64,000 nucleotides of DNA from Vibrio sp. CDRSL-10 TSBA (lineage in GTDB: Bacteria; Pseudomonadota; Gammaproteobacteria; Enterobacterales; Vibrionaceae), in NCBI GenBank assembly GCA_039696685.1, contig CP155566.1, forward strand, positions 1,798,001-1,862,000. Reading direction: 5' to 3'. Position 1 is the first letter of the stretch, and every line of letters begins with the position of its first letter. The notes beneath the pieces were generated by a model. The model saw only the letters and a program-made list of their open reading frames with translations, had not been told where the DNA came from and searched no databases. A program made the translations under genes and the position numbers. This document shows, piece after piece, positions 1-10,040 of this stretch.

Positions 1-1
1 A

Positions 2-445
2 ATCGGAGTTGCGCTGGCACTGGCGGCGGGCGGTTGCTGGGCAGCCTATATCTGGTTCGGACAACGGGCCGGCTCGGTCGGCAGCGGCGGCGCAACTGTA
101 GCTCTGGGTCTGTGTATCGCCACTGTGATCTATTTCCCGCTCGGGGCTAATTTAGCAGAAGGCCCGCTGTTTACCTGGTCGATTGTGCCTATGGCACTGA
201 CTATTGCCATCTTGTCCAGCGCGCTGCCTTACAGCCTGGAAATGATGGCGTTGAGCCGGCTTTCTACCCAGCATTTTAGTGTCATGATGAGCCTGGAACC
301 GGCGATTGCCGCCATGGCGGGACTGGCGATTCTGGGTGAAACGCTCGATCTGTCGCAATGGGCAGCCATACTGCTTATCATCAGTGCGTCGATAGGCAGT
401 ACGCTGGCCGCCAGTCGCAGCCGGGTGGTGGTGATACAGGATTAA
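2..445 (+). CDS. rhtA: Threonine/homoserine exporter RhtA-like (EamA family), 3' end only
   Basis: The C-terminal part of an inner-membrane amino-acid exporter of the drug/metabolite transporter superfamily; the 5' end lies outside the window. The frame is open from base 2 to a TAA at 443-445, giving about 147 residues. The reading contains GQRAG, then the hydrophobic ALPYSLEMMALSRL stretch, MSLEPAIAAMAGLAILGE and a final helix, matching the E. coli RhtA C-terminal half closely in order and spacing. At least four membrane segments are visible. RhtA exports threonine and homoserine in E. coli; here the exact substrate is inferred from similarity. A strong terminator follows. Confidence 0.8.
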   Translation: MGVALALAAGGCWAAYIWFGQRAGSVGSGGATVALGLCIATVIYFPLGANLAEGPLFTWSIVPMALTIAILSSALPYSLEMMALSRLSTQHFSVMMSLEPAIAAMAGLAILGETLDLSQWAAILLIISASIGSTLAASRSRVVVIQD

Positions 446-475
446 CCCGACGCCTGCCAGCGACGCTCTGGATAC

Positions 476-504
476 AAAAAAACCGGCTATAATGCCGGTT
501 TTTT
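476..504. terminator. Bidirectional intrinsic terminator between rhtA and the DUF2947 gene
   Basis: An inverted repeat AAAAAACCGGC / GCCGGTTTTTT encloses a 6-base TATAAT loop, with A and T runs on both sides. It sits between two convergent genes and can serve both. Confidence 0.85.
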
Positions 505-551
505 AATGAAATCAAAGCATTAACTTTTCATCAAAGAAAAGCATCACGCCA

Positions 552-1025
552 TTATTCGTGCTGACCCAGTTTCACTGTGCCATTGGTATTGAACCACAAC
601 GCTTGCTGACGGCGACGTCCAAGCAGGATCGGACCGTCATCGTAGAACAGAAAGTTTTTCCAGTGGCGTTTGAATACCGACCACTTGGTCTCGATGACGT
701 TGTATTTCTCATAGCAGAAGTAGACGGTCACATCATCCTGCCAGTCTATATGCTCCAGGATCGCCTCAGGCAGAGCTGCATCATCGCTCTCCCACTCTGC
801 CATCCAGTCCACTTCATGCAACCAGCTGTTGGTTTTGCTCGGCCAGTCCTGCGAGCTGAAACGCTCGGCATCAGGACTTTGCGCACTGAGGTTCTCTTTC
901 CAGAACTGAGCGGCGCGCATTTGAGACATAGGTTTGATCTGTTCCAGATCCTCTGCCGGAACCGGCATAGACTGGTGAGTGAAAATCCATTTTCTTTGGT
1001 ACTGTTCCAAAGGCAAATACGACAT
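552..1025 (-). CDS. DUF2947 family protein
   Basis: A soluble 157-residue protein rich in Trp and acidic residues (WPSKTNSWLHEVDWMAEWESDD). I recognise it as the Vibrio/gammaproteobacterial DUF2947 family, which has no assigned function. The start at 1025 is chosen because AAGGA lies about 6 bases upstream of ATG and the product then begins MSYLPLEQYQ; a longer reading to 1073 has no ribosome site. No signal peptide or membrane segment is seen. It is the last gene of a minus-strand run with the HD-domain gene (gap 10 bases), rimJ and tyrR, so it is probably co-transcribed with them. It holds intact GAAC sites (for example at 903-906), which shows that the window's GAAC-linked frame breaks do not hit every site. 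Confidence 0.75.
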   Translation of the reverse strand: MSYLPLEQYQRKWIFTHQSMPVPAEDLEQIKPMSQMRAAQFWKENLSAQSPDAERFSSQDWPSKTNSWLHEVDWMAEWESDDAALPEAILEHIDWQDDVTVYFCYEKYNVIETKWSVFKRHWKNFLFYDDGPILLGRRRQQALWFNTNGTVKLGQHE

Positions 1026-1035
1026 GAAATGTCCT

Positions 1036-1687
1036 TCAGGCTTTGAGCCAACCTTGTTGGGTGGCGTGTTCAATCATTTGCTGTGCGTAATCCCACAGCG
1101 CATGTGAACCGTCATCAATGCGGCGGTTCACGGTCAGGGCTTGTTGGCGGGTAACGCCATTTTCTAACCAGCTTTGACCCTGGTTATGATAATTAAGCAG
1201 CATTGGGATCAGGCGGTCCAATGCTTTGGCAAACTTCGCATCGGCGCTTTGTGCCGCTTCAAACTCGCGCCACAGGGCAAACAGTTTCTTCACCCTGCTC
1301 TTGCGGCAGCATACCGAACAGACGCTCAGCCGCGGCCAGCTCTTTTGCTTCTTGCTGCGCGCTGGCGACACTGTCATAAACAAAGGTGTCACCGGCATCA
1401 ATTTCTACCATGTCATGCATCAGCAGCATTTTGACTACCCGGCCGATATCCACCGGCTGGTTGGCATGCTCTTCCATCAGCAAAGCCATCATAGCCACAT
1501 GCCAACTGTGCTCTGCACTGTTCTCGGCCCGCCCCTGCGCACTTTTAATCCGCGTACGGCGTAACACGCTTTTCAGGCGATCCAGCTCCAGCACCAACGC
1601 CAGTTGCTGCTGCATTCTTGTTAGCTTATCGGTTGCAGAGTGGTCCGTTTCAGGCTGATTCGGAGTGCTATCGGGATCGAAGGGCAT
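1036..1687 (-). CDS. HD-domain 5'-nucleotidase-like protein (YfbR/HDDC2 superfamily), one frame break
   Basis: Probable metal-dependent nucleotidase, about 216 residues after repair. An N-terminal helix (LVLELDRLKSVLRRT) leads into ENSAEHSWHVAMMALLM and LLMHDMVEIDAGDTF: the H...HD...D pattern of HD phosphohydrolases that dephosphorylate (deoxy)nucleoside monophosphates. The C-terminal half (LFALWREFEAAQSADAKF) matches the HDDC2 type more than E. coli YfbR. The frame breaks at 1284-1288, where GTTTC (GAAAC on the coding strand) stands for GTTC; removing one base gives QGEELFALWREFE. ATG at 1687 is preferred to a TTG at 1705. Substrate is inferred from the superfamily. Confidence 0.75.
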
Positions 1688-1757
1688 CGTCAATTCTCGT
1701 CTCAATTACGGTTTACAAGGCCGTTAAACCGGCGCCTCAGCGCCAGTTCACTGCCCG

Positions 1758-2333
1758 CTACATCTTCCAGTTCGGGTGGCGCAGCGAAGTCAGGTTGTGA
1801 TCTTCCCACTTACCGTCAATCAGCAGGTAATCTTTGGCATGCCCTTCCGGTTCGAAACCCAGACCGAGCAGTACCGCTTCACTGCGCTTATTACGCGGCA
1901 TATATGCCGCCATAATGCGGTGCATATTTTGTACGCGAAACATGTAATCACAGGCCATTTTGAGTGCGCGTGACATGATATAGCGTCCCTGAGCCTGCTC
2001 GGCCAGCGAATAACCGACATTACAGGCATAAAACGGAAAGCGCGAAATATTGCTGAACGAGATAGTCCCCAGCATGGCGTGAGTTTTTACATCAATGATC
2101 AGCAGATAGTAGCCGAGCGCCATTTTGTGCAGTTCATGCAGTTTGATCAAGCGCTGCTGCCAGCCAAATTCAGTAAAAAACTCACTCTCGCGCAGCGGCT
2201 CCCAGGGTTTCAGGAACGTGCGGTTAGCGATAAAGTAATCCGAGATCAATCCGGCATCACCCGGTTCGGCAGTGCGAAGCAGGATCTCACCGTCCGTTTC
2301 ATACACATGACTGGCGGTACTGTAACTTTCCAT
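1758..2333 (-). CDS. rimJ: Ribosomal protein S5 alanine N-acetyltransferase RimJ
   Basis: GNAT acetyltransferase of 191 residues. E. coli RimJ acetylates the N-terminal alanine of ribosomal protein S5 using acetyl-CoA. Characteristic stretches are present: NRTFLKPWEPLRESEF near the N terminus, GYSLAEQAQGRYIMSRAL in the acetyl-CoA site, and MHRIMAAYMPRNKRSEAVLLGLGFEPEGHAKDYLLIDGKWEDH at the C terminus, almost colinear with the E. coli protein. The start ATG overlaps the TAA of tyrR by one base (TAATG), indicating translational coupling. Related N-acetyltransferases exist, but the FLKPWEP and DYLLIDG signatures make RimJ the best call. Confidence 0.88.
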   Translation of the reverse strand: MESYSTASHVYETDGEILLRTAEPGDAGLISDYFIANRTFLKPWEPLRESEFFTEFGWQQRLIKLHELHKMALGYYLLIIDVKTHAMLGTISFSNISRFPFYACNVGYSLAEQAQGRYIMSRALKMACDYMFRVQNMHRIMAAYMPRNKRSEAVLLGLGFEPEGHAKDYLLIDGKWEDHNLTSLRHPNWKM

Positions 2334-3878
2334 TAGCGCTTCCTGATGCCGTAATCACGCAGTTTATTTGCGATCGACGTATGTGAAACGTTCAGTCGTT
2401 TGGCCAGTTTGCGGCTCGACGGGAACGACTGATACAGACGGTCCAGCACCTGAGCTTCGTACTCTTTCATGATGTCGTCCAGCGCTCCGTCCAGGTTCAC
2501 ATTCGCCATTCCGGAGGAAACCGTTTCCAGCTGTGGCAGATGGAAATATTCGACACCCAGTTTATCATCCGGCATTTCGGTCAGCGCGCGCAGCACCATG
2601 TTGTCCAGCTGACGCATGTTGCCCGGCCACTGATACTGAGCCAGTTGATCAAGCAAGCCCTCTTCCAGTTTCGGTTTGAGCATGCCCATTTTGTGACAGT
2701 GCTTGGCAACGAAAAGCTCCAGCAGCGGTTGTACATCGCTCGGGCGCTCACGCAGCGGCGGAATACGCAGGGTCAGCACGTTGAGGCGGTAAAACAGGTC
2801 TTCGCGAAACTTACCCGATTCGGCCAGCTCAGCCAGGTTATGCCGGGTTGAAGCCAGCACCCGAACATCAACATGCACTTCGTGTTTCTTCGCCGACACG
2901 ACGGAAAGTGCCATCCTGCAGGAAGCGCAGCAGTTTGATCTGCAGATGCGGACTCATTTCACCAATTTCGTCCAGGAATACCGTGCCGCCGTTCGCCTGT
3001 TCGAAAATACCTTTATGGCCCTGCTGATGGTTAAACGACCCCGGGGCATGACCAAACAGCTCGGTTTCAGCGACATCATCCGGCATTGAGGCACAGCTCA
3101 GGACCAGAAACGGCGCTTCGGAACGATTAGAACGATTGTGACAGGCACGGGCCAGCATCTCTTTACCGGTGCCGGTTTCGCCTTCAATCAGCAGCGGCTG
3201 ATCGAGCATAGCGAGCTTTTTCGCCTGATTAATCAGCGTTTTATGACGGTTCGATACACCAACAAAGTGTTCAAAACCGAGATTATTGTGCAGCGGCAGG
3301 TTATCGTCAGCGACCACGTTGGCGTTTGCTGAACGAATGATCATCATGGAGCTCGCCAGAGTGGACTCTTTTGACTCACCGGTAATGTAGACCGGCATCA
3401 GCTCCATTACATAATCGAGACCATCCAGCACCACTTCTTCACGTACCCGTGACTTGCTGCCTTCCACCCAACGGGCGAAATTGAACGCCGGCAGCAGCGT
3501 CGAGACATGCGCGCCGATCATCTCTTGTTCATCTTTATGAAACAGCGACTGGGCAGAATGGTTCGCCATATCGACCGAGCCTTTCAGATCAATCGCCAGT
3601 ACTGCATCAGGCAGGTTGTTGAGCAGCGAAATCAGTTCCGTGTTGTGACGCTCAATCGGCATAAACTGAATTTTGCGCACGTCCCTGACGCCGGGAATAC
3701 GACGAATTTCAGCCATCAGTTCACTGAAGGTTTCAAAATCGATGTCCGGGCAGTTGAGGTAAATAATACCAATCACATCGATTTCAATGCCGCGCAAATC
3801 AATATTTTTGGATGCAAGAATATCGAGCAGTTCCCGGGTCAAACCGAGTCTGTCTTCACAAGAGACTTCAAGACGCAC
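2333..3878 (-). CDS. tyrR: Aromatic amino-acid transcriptional regulator TyrR, one frame break
   Basis: About 514 residues after repair; E. coli TyrR has 513. Order: an N-terminal ACT domain ([20 protein letters not shown]), a PAS-like region, an AAA+ domain with Walker A GETGTGKE and the [12 protein letters not shown]alker B region, and a C-terminal helix-turn-helix ([22 protein letters not shown]). TyrR represses or activates genes for aromatic amino-acid synthesis and uptake in response to Tyr, Phe and Trp. The frame breaks at 2884-2888 (GTTTC for GTTC); deletion of one base yields [15 protein letters not shown]. Where sigma-54 activators have GAFTGA, this protein has GSFNHQ. The start is GTG at 3878, with AGGAA upstream, matching the E. 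coli N terminus. Confidence 0.93.
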
Positions 3879-3980
3879 TGAATCTATTCCTAATCAGAAA
3901 GTGTCACGAAAAGTTGACAGTAGTTTCTATCAAGGCCCGTAATGCGTCAAGCAATCTCTTGTTTCAACGGCCACTTTCGC

Positions 3981-5004
3981 CTATTTGACGGTAAGCGCCG
4001 TGACTTTCGCCACGATTTGTTTACGGATTGCACCTAATTTGACCGCGCGATCTTTGTGCCACGGCAATGGGCGCAGTAAAGACATCGCTTTCAGCCCCAG
4101 ACGTGCGGTGAGAATACCGATGCCGAGCCCCTGTCCGGCGCGGGCCGACACTTTACCGGCCAGATCCATCGTCAGCAGATCCATACTGGCATCCACCGCC
4201 AGCTCACTGGCCCCGGCTGCCGCCATATTGACCAGCACAGCTTTAAACAGCTTGAGGCGTGACCAGTAGCCCAGTTCAACACCGTACAGTTCGGCCAGTT
4301 GATCGATCATTTTAAAGTTGCGCCAGGCGACCAGCAGCATGTCCGCAACGGCTAACGGGCTGATAGCCACCAGCGCTGCGGACTCTGTAGCATATTGCGA
4401 CACCAGCTTAGTCGCCTTTTTATCTTGTTCACTGACCACCATGGCATCATACATATCCAGCACTTCGGCGTCGCTGTGGCTGTTATCAAGTGAATTCTGC
4501 CAACGCTGGAATGCCGCGCTCTGCGGCTGGATACCGCCCTGTTTCGCCACATCACGGCAGAATGCTTCACCCTGTCCCACCGCATTAGTGGCAATCAGAT
4601 TCTCGGCCCGCTCCTGAACCGAAAAGTGGTGACGCAGCTGACGCAACTTCCACAGCTCTTTACCTATAGCGCCGATACCCAAACCGGCCAGAAACCGAAA
4701 TAAATCCGCTCCAGCCCAAGCTGAGCCAGTCGGCTGTTTGCACAGAGGTGACCACGCTATCGATGGCCTGCCAGCCCACCAGGCCAGAAAACGCACCCAG
4801 CATAGTCACGGTAAACCATTTACGCCCTCGTTTAGGGCGAATAACCTGCTCAAGTTCAGCTTCCGCTTGTGTCTCTTGCGGCTCCGCAACACTAGGAACG
4901 AATTTCTCCTGCTCAGTAAACTGCTGCTGAGTATTGAGTTCAATGTGCGTTTCTTCACTGCTTAGTGGCTGCTCAAAAACCTGACGGGTTTTGTATTCGC
5001 TCAT
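3981..5004 (-). CDS. ycjF: YcjF family inner-membrane protein (DUF697), one frame break
   Basis: About 340 residues after repair. The N-terminal 90 residues are charged and cytosolic, followed by two hydrophobic segments ([16 protein letters not shown] and the repaired [14 protein letters not shown]) and a C-terminal DUF697 domain with more hydrophobic stretches ([19 protein letters not shown]). The function of YcjF is not established; it is encoded next to the YcjX GTPase-like protein in stress-linked loci. The break lies at 4691-4695 (GAAAC on the plus strand for GAAC). Its ATG overlaps the ycjX stop codon (ATGA), so the two are coupled. E. coli also has ycjX, ycjF and tyrR in this order. 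Confidence 0.88.
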
Positions 5005-6381
5005 TTCAGTTTGTCTCCAATCAGTGTATCCAACGCTTTATCCAGACGAATATGCTTCAGCGGTTCATCCTGATGACCTGACATCGGGCGGAACGCGGTA
5101 AAATCGAACGACTGTTTGTGCCAGAAGTCGGCATTGGGCAGCCGTTTAGGCACCTCTCCGGGATAGACCGTTATGTTGTCCCCTTGCAGCGTCGTGCCCT
5201 GGATGGCCGACACTCTGCCCTGCCCGGTTTCAATATGGCCGGACTGCGTCGCTCTGACCGATGCCATACTCAAACAGCTCATCTCTATATTTTCATACGC
5301 GGTATGCTGCCAGGCCGGATGGATCATCTGTTGCAGTAAAGCCACCATATTTGGATGCTGATCCGGCGTGACGTGATCGGCTTTGGTCGCCGCAAACAAC
5401 ACCTTATCAATTTTGGGTGCAAACAGACGACTGAGCATACCGCTGCGGCCATAACGGAAACTCTGCATGATCTGCTCAAGCGCATCACGCATATCCATAA
5501 AGGATTCATGACCTTCATTGAGCGGTGATAAACAGTCGACCAGTACAATCTGGCGGTCAAACGTTGCGAAGTGATGTTTGTAAAACGCCTTGACCACCTT
5601 GTTCTGATACTCTTCATAGCGCTGTTTCAGCAGCGCCAGCATCGAATGTTTGCCGTTTTTGTGCTGTAACGTATCCGGGCGACACGGAAAAAACTGCAAC
5701 ACCGGCGCACCGGCCAGTTCACCGGGCAGAACAAAACGCCCCGGTTGCACCCAGTGCAGTCCCGCTTCTTTACAACGGTGCAGATAATCGGTGTACAGCG
5801 CCGCAATTTCAGCCAAGGTTTTTTCATTGGCCTCTTGCTGCAAATCCAGCTGTTCTAATTGCACTAACCACTCTTGCGCCAACTCAGCTCGCTTGCCATG
5901 CAAGGCATTAAACTGCTGCGCAGACCAGGTTTCAAAATCGAGTTCCAGCAAGGGTAAATCCAGCAACCACTCGCCCGGATAATCAATCACGTCCAGGTAC
6001 AGGGTCGACGTTTTACTGATCAGCTTGCGGGTGCGGCTCTGGGTTTTGTATTTAATCGCCAGACGAATTTCACTAACATCCCGGGTCGGAAACCGGCCAA
6101 TGTGGCGGGTTGGCATGTAGCTGACTCATGGCTTCATCGTAACCAAAACTTGGTACCATCAAATTGGTTTGCGGAACCCGTTTCGCGCCGATGATACGTT
6201 TATCACGCGCGGCGGCGAGCAGTGGCAAATTGTCATGCGTTGAGGTATGCACCAGTTGATTAACCAGAGAACTGATGAACGCGGTTTTACCGGCCCGCGA
6301 CAACCCGGTCACCGCCAGACGCACATGGGAGTCCAGGCCGCGATGGATTAAATCAGTCATTTCTTGGCTAATACGCTTCAT
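5001..6381 (-). CDS. ycjX: YcjX family putative GTPase (DUF463), one frame break
   Basis: About 459 residues after repair. A P-loop GLSRAGKTAF lies near residue 26, with the LYLDVIDYPGEWLLDL segment as a probable G3-like region and KIDKVLFAATKADHV as a base-recognition-like motif. YcjX is a predicted P-loop nucleotide-binding protein whose cellular role is unsettled. The frame breaks at 6089-6093 (GAAAC for GAAC on the plus strand); removal gives NPPHWPVPTRDVSEIRLA, matching the family. It is the first gene of ycjX-ycjF, with ATGA overlap. The start at 6381 has GGAGA upstream. Confidence 0.88.
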
Positions 6382-6498
6382 TCATCGTCTCCGTAATTAT
6401 TTAAATGCTCCGTCATCATCGGGATGCAATGTCAGGCAATGCTCTGTATTGCTTAACAATCCAAGCCTACCTTACCTAATCTTAATACGAGATGAATA

Positions 6499-6530
6499 AA
6501 AAAGCCCCTGAATAAAATCAGAGGCTTAGG
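6499..6530 (-). terminator. Intrinsic terminator after the small membrane protein gene
   Basis: On the minus strand GCCTCTGA and TCAGGGGC pair around an ATTTTAT loop and are followed by TTTTTTATT. It separates the 6573-6758 gene from ycjX downstream. Confidence 0.7.
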
Positions 6531-6572
6531 ATTTAAACATTGCCGCTTGTCAGCGCAGAGCACAGGCGGCGT

Positions 6573-6758
6573 CTAATCGTCTTCGATCAGCTTATAAACC
6601 ACAAACAGGACAATTTCTAACAGTACAAACAGCACACATGTTGTGGTGACATATTTATTATCGAAAATACTGATACCGTGCAAAATCAGGTCATAGCCAA
6701 TAAGGGCACCGACAACAACCGCGATAACGATTTGCAGGATTTGAATAAAGCGAGGCAT
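6573..6758 (-). CDS. Small two-helix inner-membrane protein, unknown function
   Basis: A 61-residue protein starting MPRFIQILQIVIAV. ATG at 6758 has a strong AGGAG six bases upstream, which decides the start. Two hydrophobic segments are visible (about residues 5-24 and 35-55, ending VLFVVYKLIEDD), so both ends are probably cytosolic. I do not recognise a named family. It stands alone between two terminators, downstream of fumarase on the same strand, and is therefore likely its own small transcription unit. Confidence 0.7.
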   Translation of the reverse strand: MPRFIQILQIVIAVVVGALIGYDLILHGISIFDNKYVTTTCVLFVLLEIVLFVVYKLIEDD

Positions 6759-6803
6759 TCTGCACTCCTGACGTTTCAACTATTTAGAGGGTTATTATAA
6801 ACA

Positions 6804-6833
6804 CAAAAAGGCGCAGCTTACGCTGCACCTTCG
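6804..6833 (-). terminator. Intrinsic terminator of the fumarase gene
   Basis: On the minus strand GGTGCAGCG-TAA-GCTGCGCC forms a short-loop hairpin followed by TTTTTGTG. Confidence 0.75.
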
Positions 6834-6879
6834 TCATTTTTACGCGAACAATGTCGCGCCTGGAACATTTATGAAAAAA

Positions 6880-8398
6880 TTACTTCGCCGCTTCGGCAAT
6901 TTTCACTTTCCAGGTATCCGGACCGACTTGGTGCGCGTTGACACCCTGCGAGTCAACCGCAACCGTCACCGGCATATCTTCGACTTCAAATTCGTAGATA
7001 GCTTCCATACCCAGATCTTCAAATGCGACTACGCGAGCTTTCTTGATCGCTTTTGAAACCAGGTAAGCAGCGCCGCCGACAGCCATCAGGTACACGGCTT
7101 TGTGATTCTTAATCGACTCAACGGTTGCCGGACCACGTTCTGCTTTACCGATCATGCCCATAATCCCAGTTTTCTCCAGCATCATGTCGGTAAACTTGTC
7201 CATACGGGTTGAGGTTGTTGGGCCTGCAGGACCAACCACTTCGTCACCGACCGCATCAACCGGGCCGACGTAGTAGATAAACTTACCATTCAGATCCACG
7301 CCTTCCGGCAGACCTTCACCGTTATCAAGCATGGTTTGAATACGTTTGTGCGCCGCATCACGACCGGTTAGGATTTTGCCTGACAGCAGAACCGTTTCAC
7401 CGGTTTTCCACTCTTGCACTTCTTCTTTGGTCACGGTGTCCAGGTTAACACGGCGTGTGTTGGCACCCGCTTCCCAGGTGATTTGCGGCCAGTCTTCCAG
7501 TTTTGGTGGCTGTAGATCCGCCGGGCCGGAGCCATCAAGTGTGAAATGCACGTGACGCGTCGCCGCACAGTTTCGGGATCAGGCACACTGGCTTCGAGGC
7601 AGCATGGGTTGGCGCCGTTTTGATTTTGACATCCACGACAGTGGTCAGACCGCCCAGACCCTGAGCACCGATACCCAGTTTGTTGACACGGTTAAAGATA
7701 TCCAGACGCAGCTCTTCTTCCGCATTTTGCGGACCGCGCTCGATCAGCTCCTGAATATCAATGTGTTCCATCAAAGATTCTTTAGCCAGCACCGCAGCTT
7801 TCTCTGCCGTACCGCCGATACCGATACCCAGCATGCCCGGCGGACACCAGCCGGCACCCATGGCTGGCAGAGTTTTCTCTACCCATTCAGCAATATCATC
7901 AGATGGGTTAAGCATTACCATCTTGGTTTTGTTTTCGCTGCCGCCGCCTTTTGCCGCGATCTGGATTTCAACCGTATTGCCCGGCACCATGTTGATGTGC
8001 ACCACAGCCGGTGTGTTGTCTTTGGTGTTGATACGTTTGCCGGCAGGGTCCATCAGCACAGAGGCGCGCAGCGGGTTATCCGGGTTGGTGTATGCCTGAC
8101 GCACCCCCTCATCAACCATCTGCTGAACCGTCATATCGTGGGAATCCCACTGCACTGCCATACCGATATTGACGAAACAGGTCACAATACCCGTGTCCTG
8201 ACAGATTGGACGGTGGCCTTCTGCTGACATTCTTGAGTTAATCAGAATCTGAGCAATCGCGTCTTTGGCCGCTTGGCTCTCTTCACGATGGTAAGCTTGT
8301 TCCAGGGCTTGAACAAAGTCTAAAGGGTGGTAGTAAGAAATGTACTGGAGTGCATCAGCCACACTGCTGATGACGTCCTGCTTGCGTATAACCGTCAT
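6880..8398 (-). CDS. fumA: Class I (iron-sulfur) fumarate hydratase, one frame break
   Basis: About 505 residues after repair. This TCA-cycle enzyme interconverts fumarate and malate using a [4Fe-4S] cluster. Likely cluster cysteines lie in RPICQDTGIVTCF, GAGWCPPGMLGIG and the repaired KPVCLIPNCAATRH. The C-terminal domain carries GPAGPTTSTRMDKFT and VGGAAYLVSKAIK. The frame breaks at 7570-7574 (GTTTC for GTTC), exactly inside the third cysteine motif; deleting one base restores IPNCAATRHVHFTLDGSGP. ATG at 8398 is preferred because GAGG lies seven bases upstream and the product then begins MTVIRKQDVI. E. coli has paralogues fumA and fumB; only the class is certain. It is divergent from pabB. 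Confidence 0.92.
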
Positions 8399-8615
8399 TG
8401 CATGCCTCGTTATCGTTATGTTACTTCCAAAACAGAGACTTGATCGGCACACAGAGGAACGCAGTAAAGCCAGATAGCGAAATTCGACTGAACGTCCGCC
8501 GTCTGCAACAGTCAAGTCGCTGCTTATTATTGAAGTTTTATCGTGGCGAATATGATACTCTTGCTTTCCTCAACACGCTACGCAGTGATCAGTCCCTTTG
8601 TCACAATTTACACAA

Positions 8616-9983
8616 ATGAATAACAACGAACTTACTCACATCCAGTCCAAGCCGCTTACTTATTACCCGGAACTCGCCAATCAGCTGTTTGCCAAGATTG
8701 AGCATGAGCCCTGGGCGATGATTCTTCGCTCTGCTTCCGAGCAGCATATCGACAGCCGTTTCGATATCGTGGTGATGAATCCTGTCGTGACGCTGACCAC
8801 AGCCGATGAGCAGACACGCATTAGTGAGCCAAGTGGCGAGACAGTGTCACAGGAAGATCCGTTCCATTTGCTGGCACAATTGCAAAGTCGCTACCTGCCG
8901 CAGCTGCAATACCCGCACGATTTACCGTTTGTCGGTGGCGCGGTCGGCTATTTTGCTTACGACCTTGGCCGTCGGGTCGAGCGTTTACCGAGCATTGCCG
9001 AAAAAGATCTGACCGCACCCGACATGGCGGTCGGCCTTTACCAATGGGCAGTGGTGGTTGACCATCAAACCCAAACTGCTTGCGTGGTCGGACAGAATAT
9101 TGCACAGGCCGAACCACTGCTCGCGCAGCACGCCGCAGACAGCCAGGTGCCGTTTGCTCTGACGACCCCATGGCAGTCGAATATGACGCCGGAAAGTTAC
9201 AGCACTAAATTTAATCAGGTGCAGGAATACCTGCGCTCAGGTGACTGTTACCAGATTAACCTGACCCAGCGTTTTCAGGCCGGTTATCAAGGCAGCGAAT
9301 GGCTTGCTTATCTGAAGCTGGAACGCTTTAACCTGGCCCCTTTCTCTGCGTTTATCCGCACCGAAGAGTGTGCCATCCTGAGTGTTTCTCCGGAGCGTTT
9401 CCTGCAGGTCAAAGAGCGGAAAATCGAAACCAAACCGATTAAAGGTACCCGCCCTCGTAGTGAAGACCCGCAACAAGATGCTGCCTTTGCAGATGAGCTG
9501 GCCAATGCAGAAAAGGATCAGGCAGAAAACCTGATGATTGTTGATCTGCTGCGTAACGATATTGGCCGGGTGGCTAAGCCGGGCACAGTGCACGTCCCGA
9601 AATTATTCGAGATTGAAAGTTTCCCCGCAGTTCACCACCTGGTGAGTACGATTCGCGCTCAACTCGATGATCAATATGAGTGTGCGGACCTGCTGCGCGC
9701 CAGTTTCCCGGGCGGTTCGATTACCGGTGCGCCTAAAGTGCGTGCAATGGAAATCATTGAAGAGCTGGAACCGCATCGCCGCAGCGCTTACTGTGGTTCC
9801 ATCGGTTACATCAGCCGTCATGGTCGTATGGATACCAGTATCACCATCCGTACATTGATCGCGCAAAACCAGCAGCTGTATGCCTGGGCCGGTGGTGGCC
9901 TGGTTGCCGACAGCGAATGGAGCGCCGAATATCAGGAAACACTCGATAAGCTGAGCCGTATTTTGCCGGTCCTTGCCGACTGA
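8616..9983 (+). CDS. pabB: Aminodeoxychorismate synthase component I
   Basis: A 455-residue chorismate-utilising enzyme that, with the PabA glutaminase, forms 4-amino-4-deoxychorismate for folate synthesis. Visible family features are GDCYQINLTQRF, IKGTRPRSEDPQQD, LLRNDIGRVAKPGTV, FPGGSITGAPKVRAMEIIEELEP and YCGSIGYISRHGRMDTSITIRT. The PIKGT stretch carries the lysine that distinguishes PabB from the isochorismate and anthranilate synthases. ATG at 8616 is chosen on homology; no good ribosome site is seen there or at a TTG at 8598. Single gene, divergent from fumarase, ended by a strong terminator. Confidence 0.93.
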   Translation: MNNNELTHIQSKPLTYYPELANQLFAKIEHEPWAMILRSASEQHIDSRFDIVVMNPVVTLTTADEQTRISEPSGETVSQEDPFHLLAQLQSRYLPQLQYPHDLPFVGGAVGYFAYDLGRRVERLPSIAEKDLTAPDMAVGLYQWAVVVDHQTQTACVVGQNIAQAEPLLAQHAADSQVPFALTTPWQSNMTPESYSTKFNQVQEYLRSGDCYQINLTQRFQAGYQGSEWLAYLKLERFNLAPFSAFIRTEECAILSVSPERFLQVKERKIETKPIKGTRPRSEDPQQDAAFADELANAEKDQAENLMIVDLLRNDIGRVAKPGTVHVPKLFEIESFPAVHHLVSTIRAQLDDQYECADLLRASFPGGSITGAPKVRAMEIIEELEPHRRSAYCGSIGYISRHGRMDTSITIRTLIAQNQQLYAWAGGGLVADSEWSAEYQETLDKLSRILPVLAD

Positions 9984-9994
9984 GTCGCTGCACG

Positions 9995-10020
9995 AAGACG
10001 CGCCACAAGCGCGTCTTTTT
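9995..10020 (+). terminator. Intrinsic terminator of pabB
   Basis: AAGACGCG-CCACAAG-CGCGTCTT followed by TTTACTTT. It lies directly after the pabB stop and faces the end of the convergent kinase gene. Confidence 0.85.
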
Positions 10021-10040
10021 ACTTTAGCGCCGCTGTTTAC

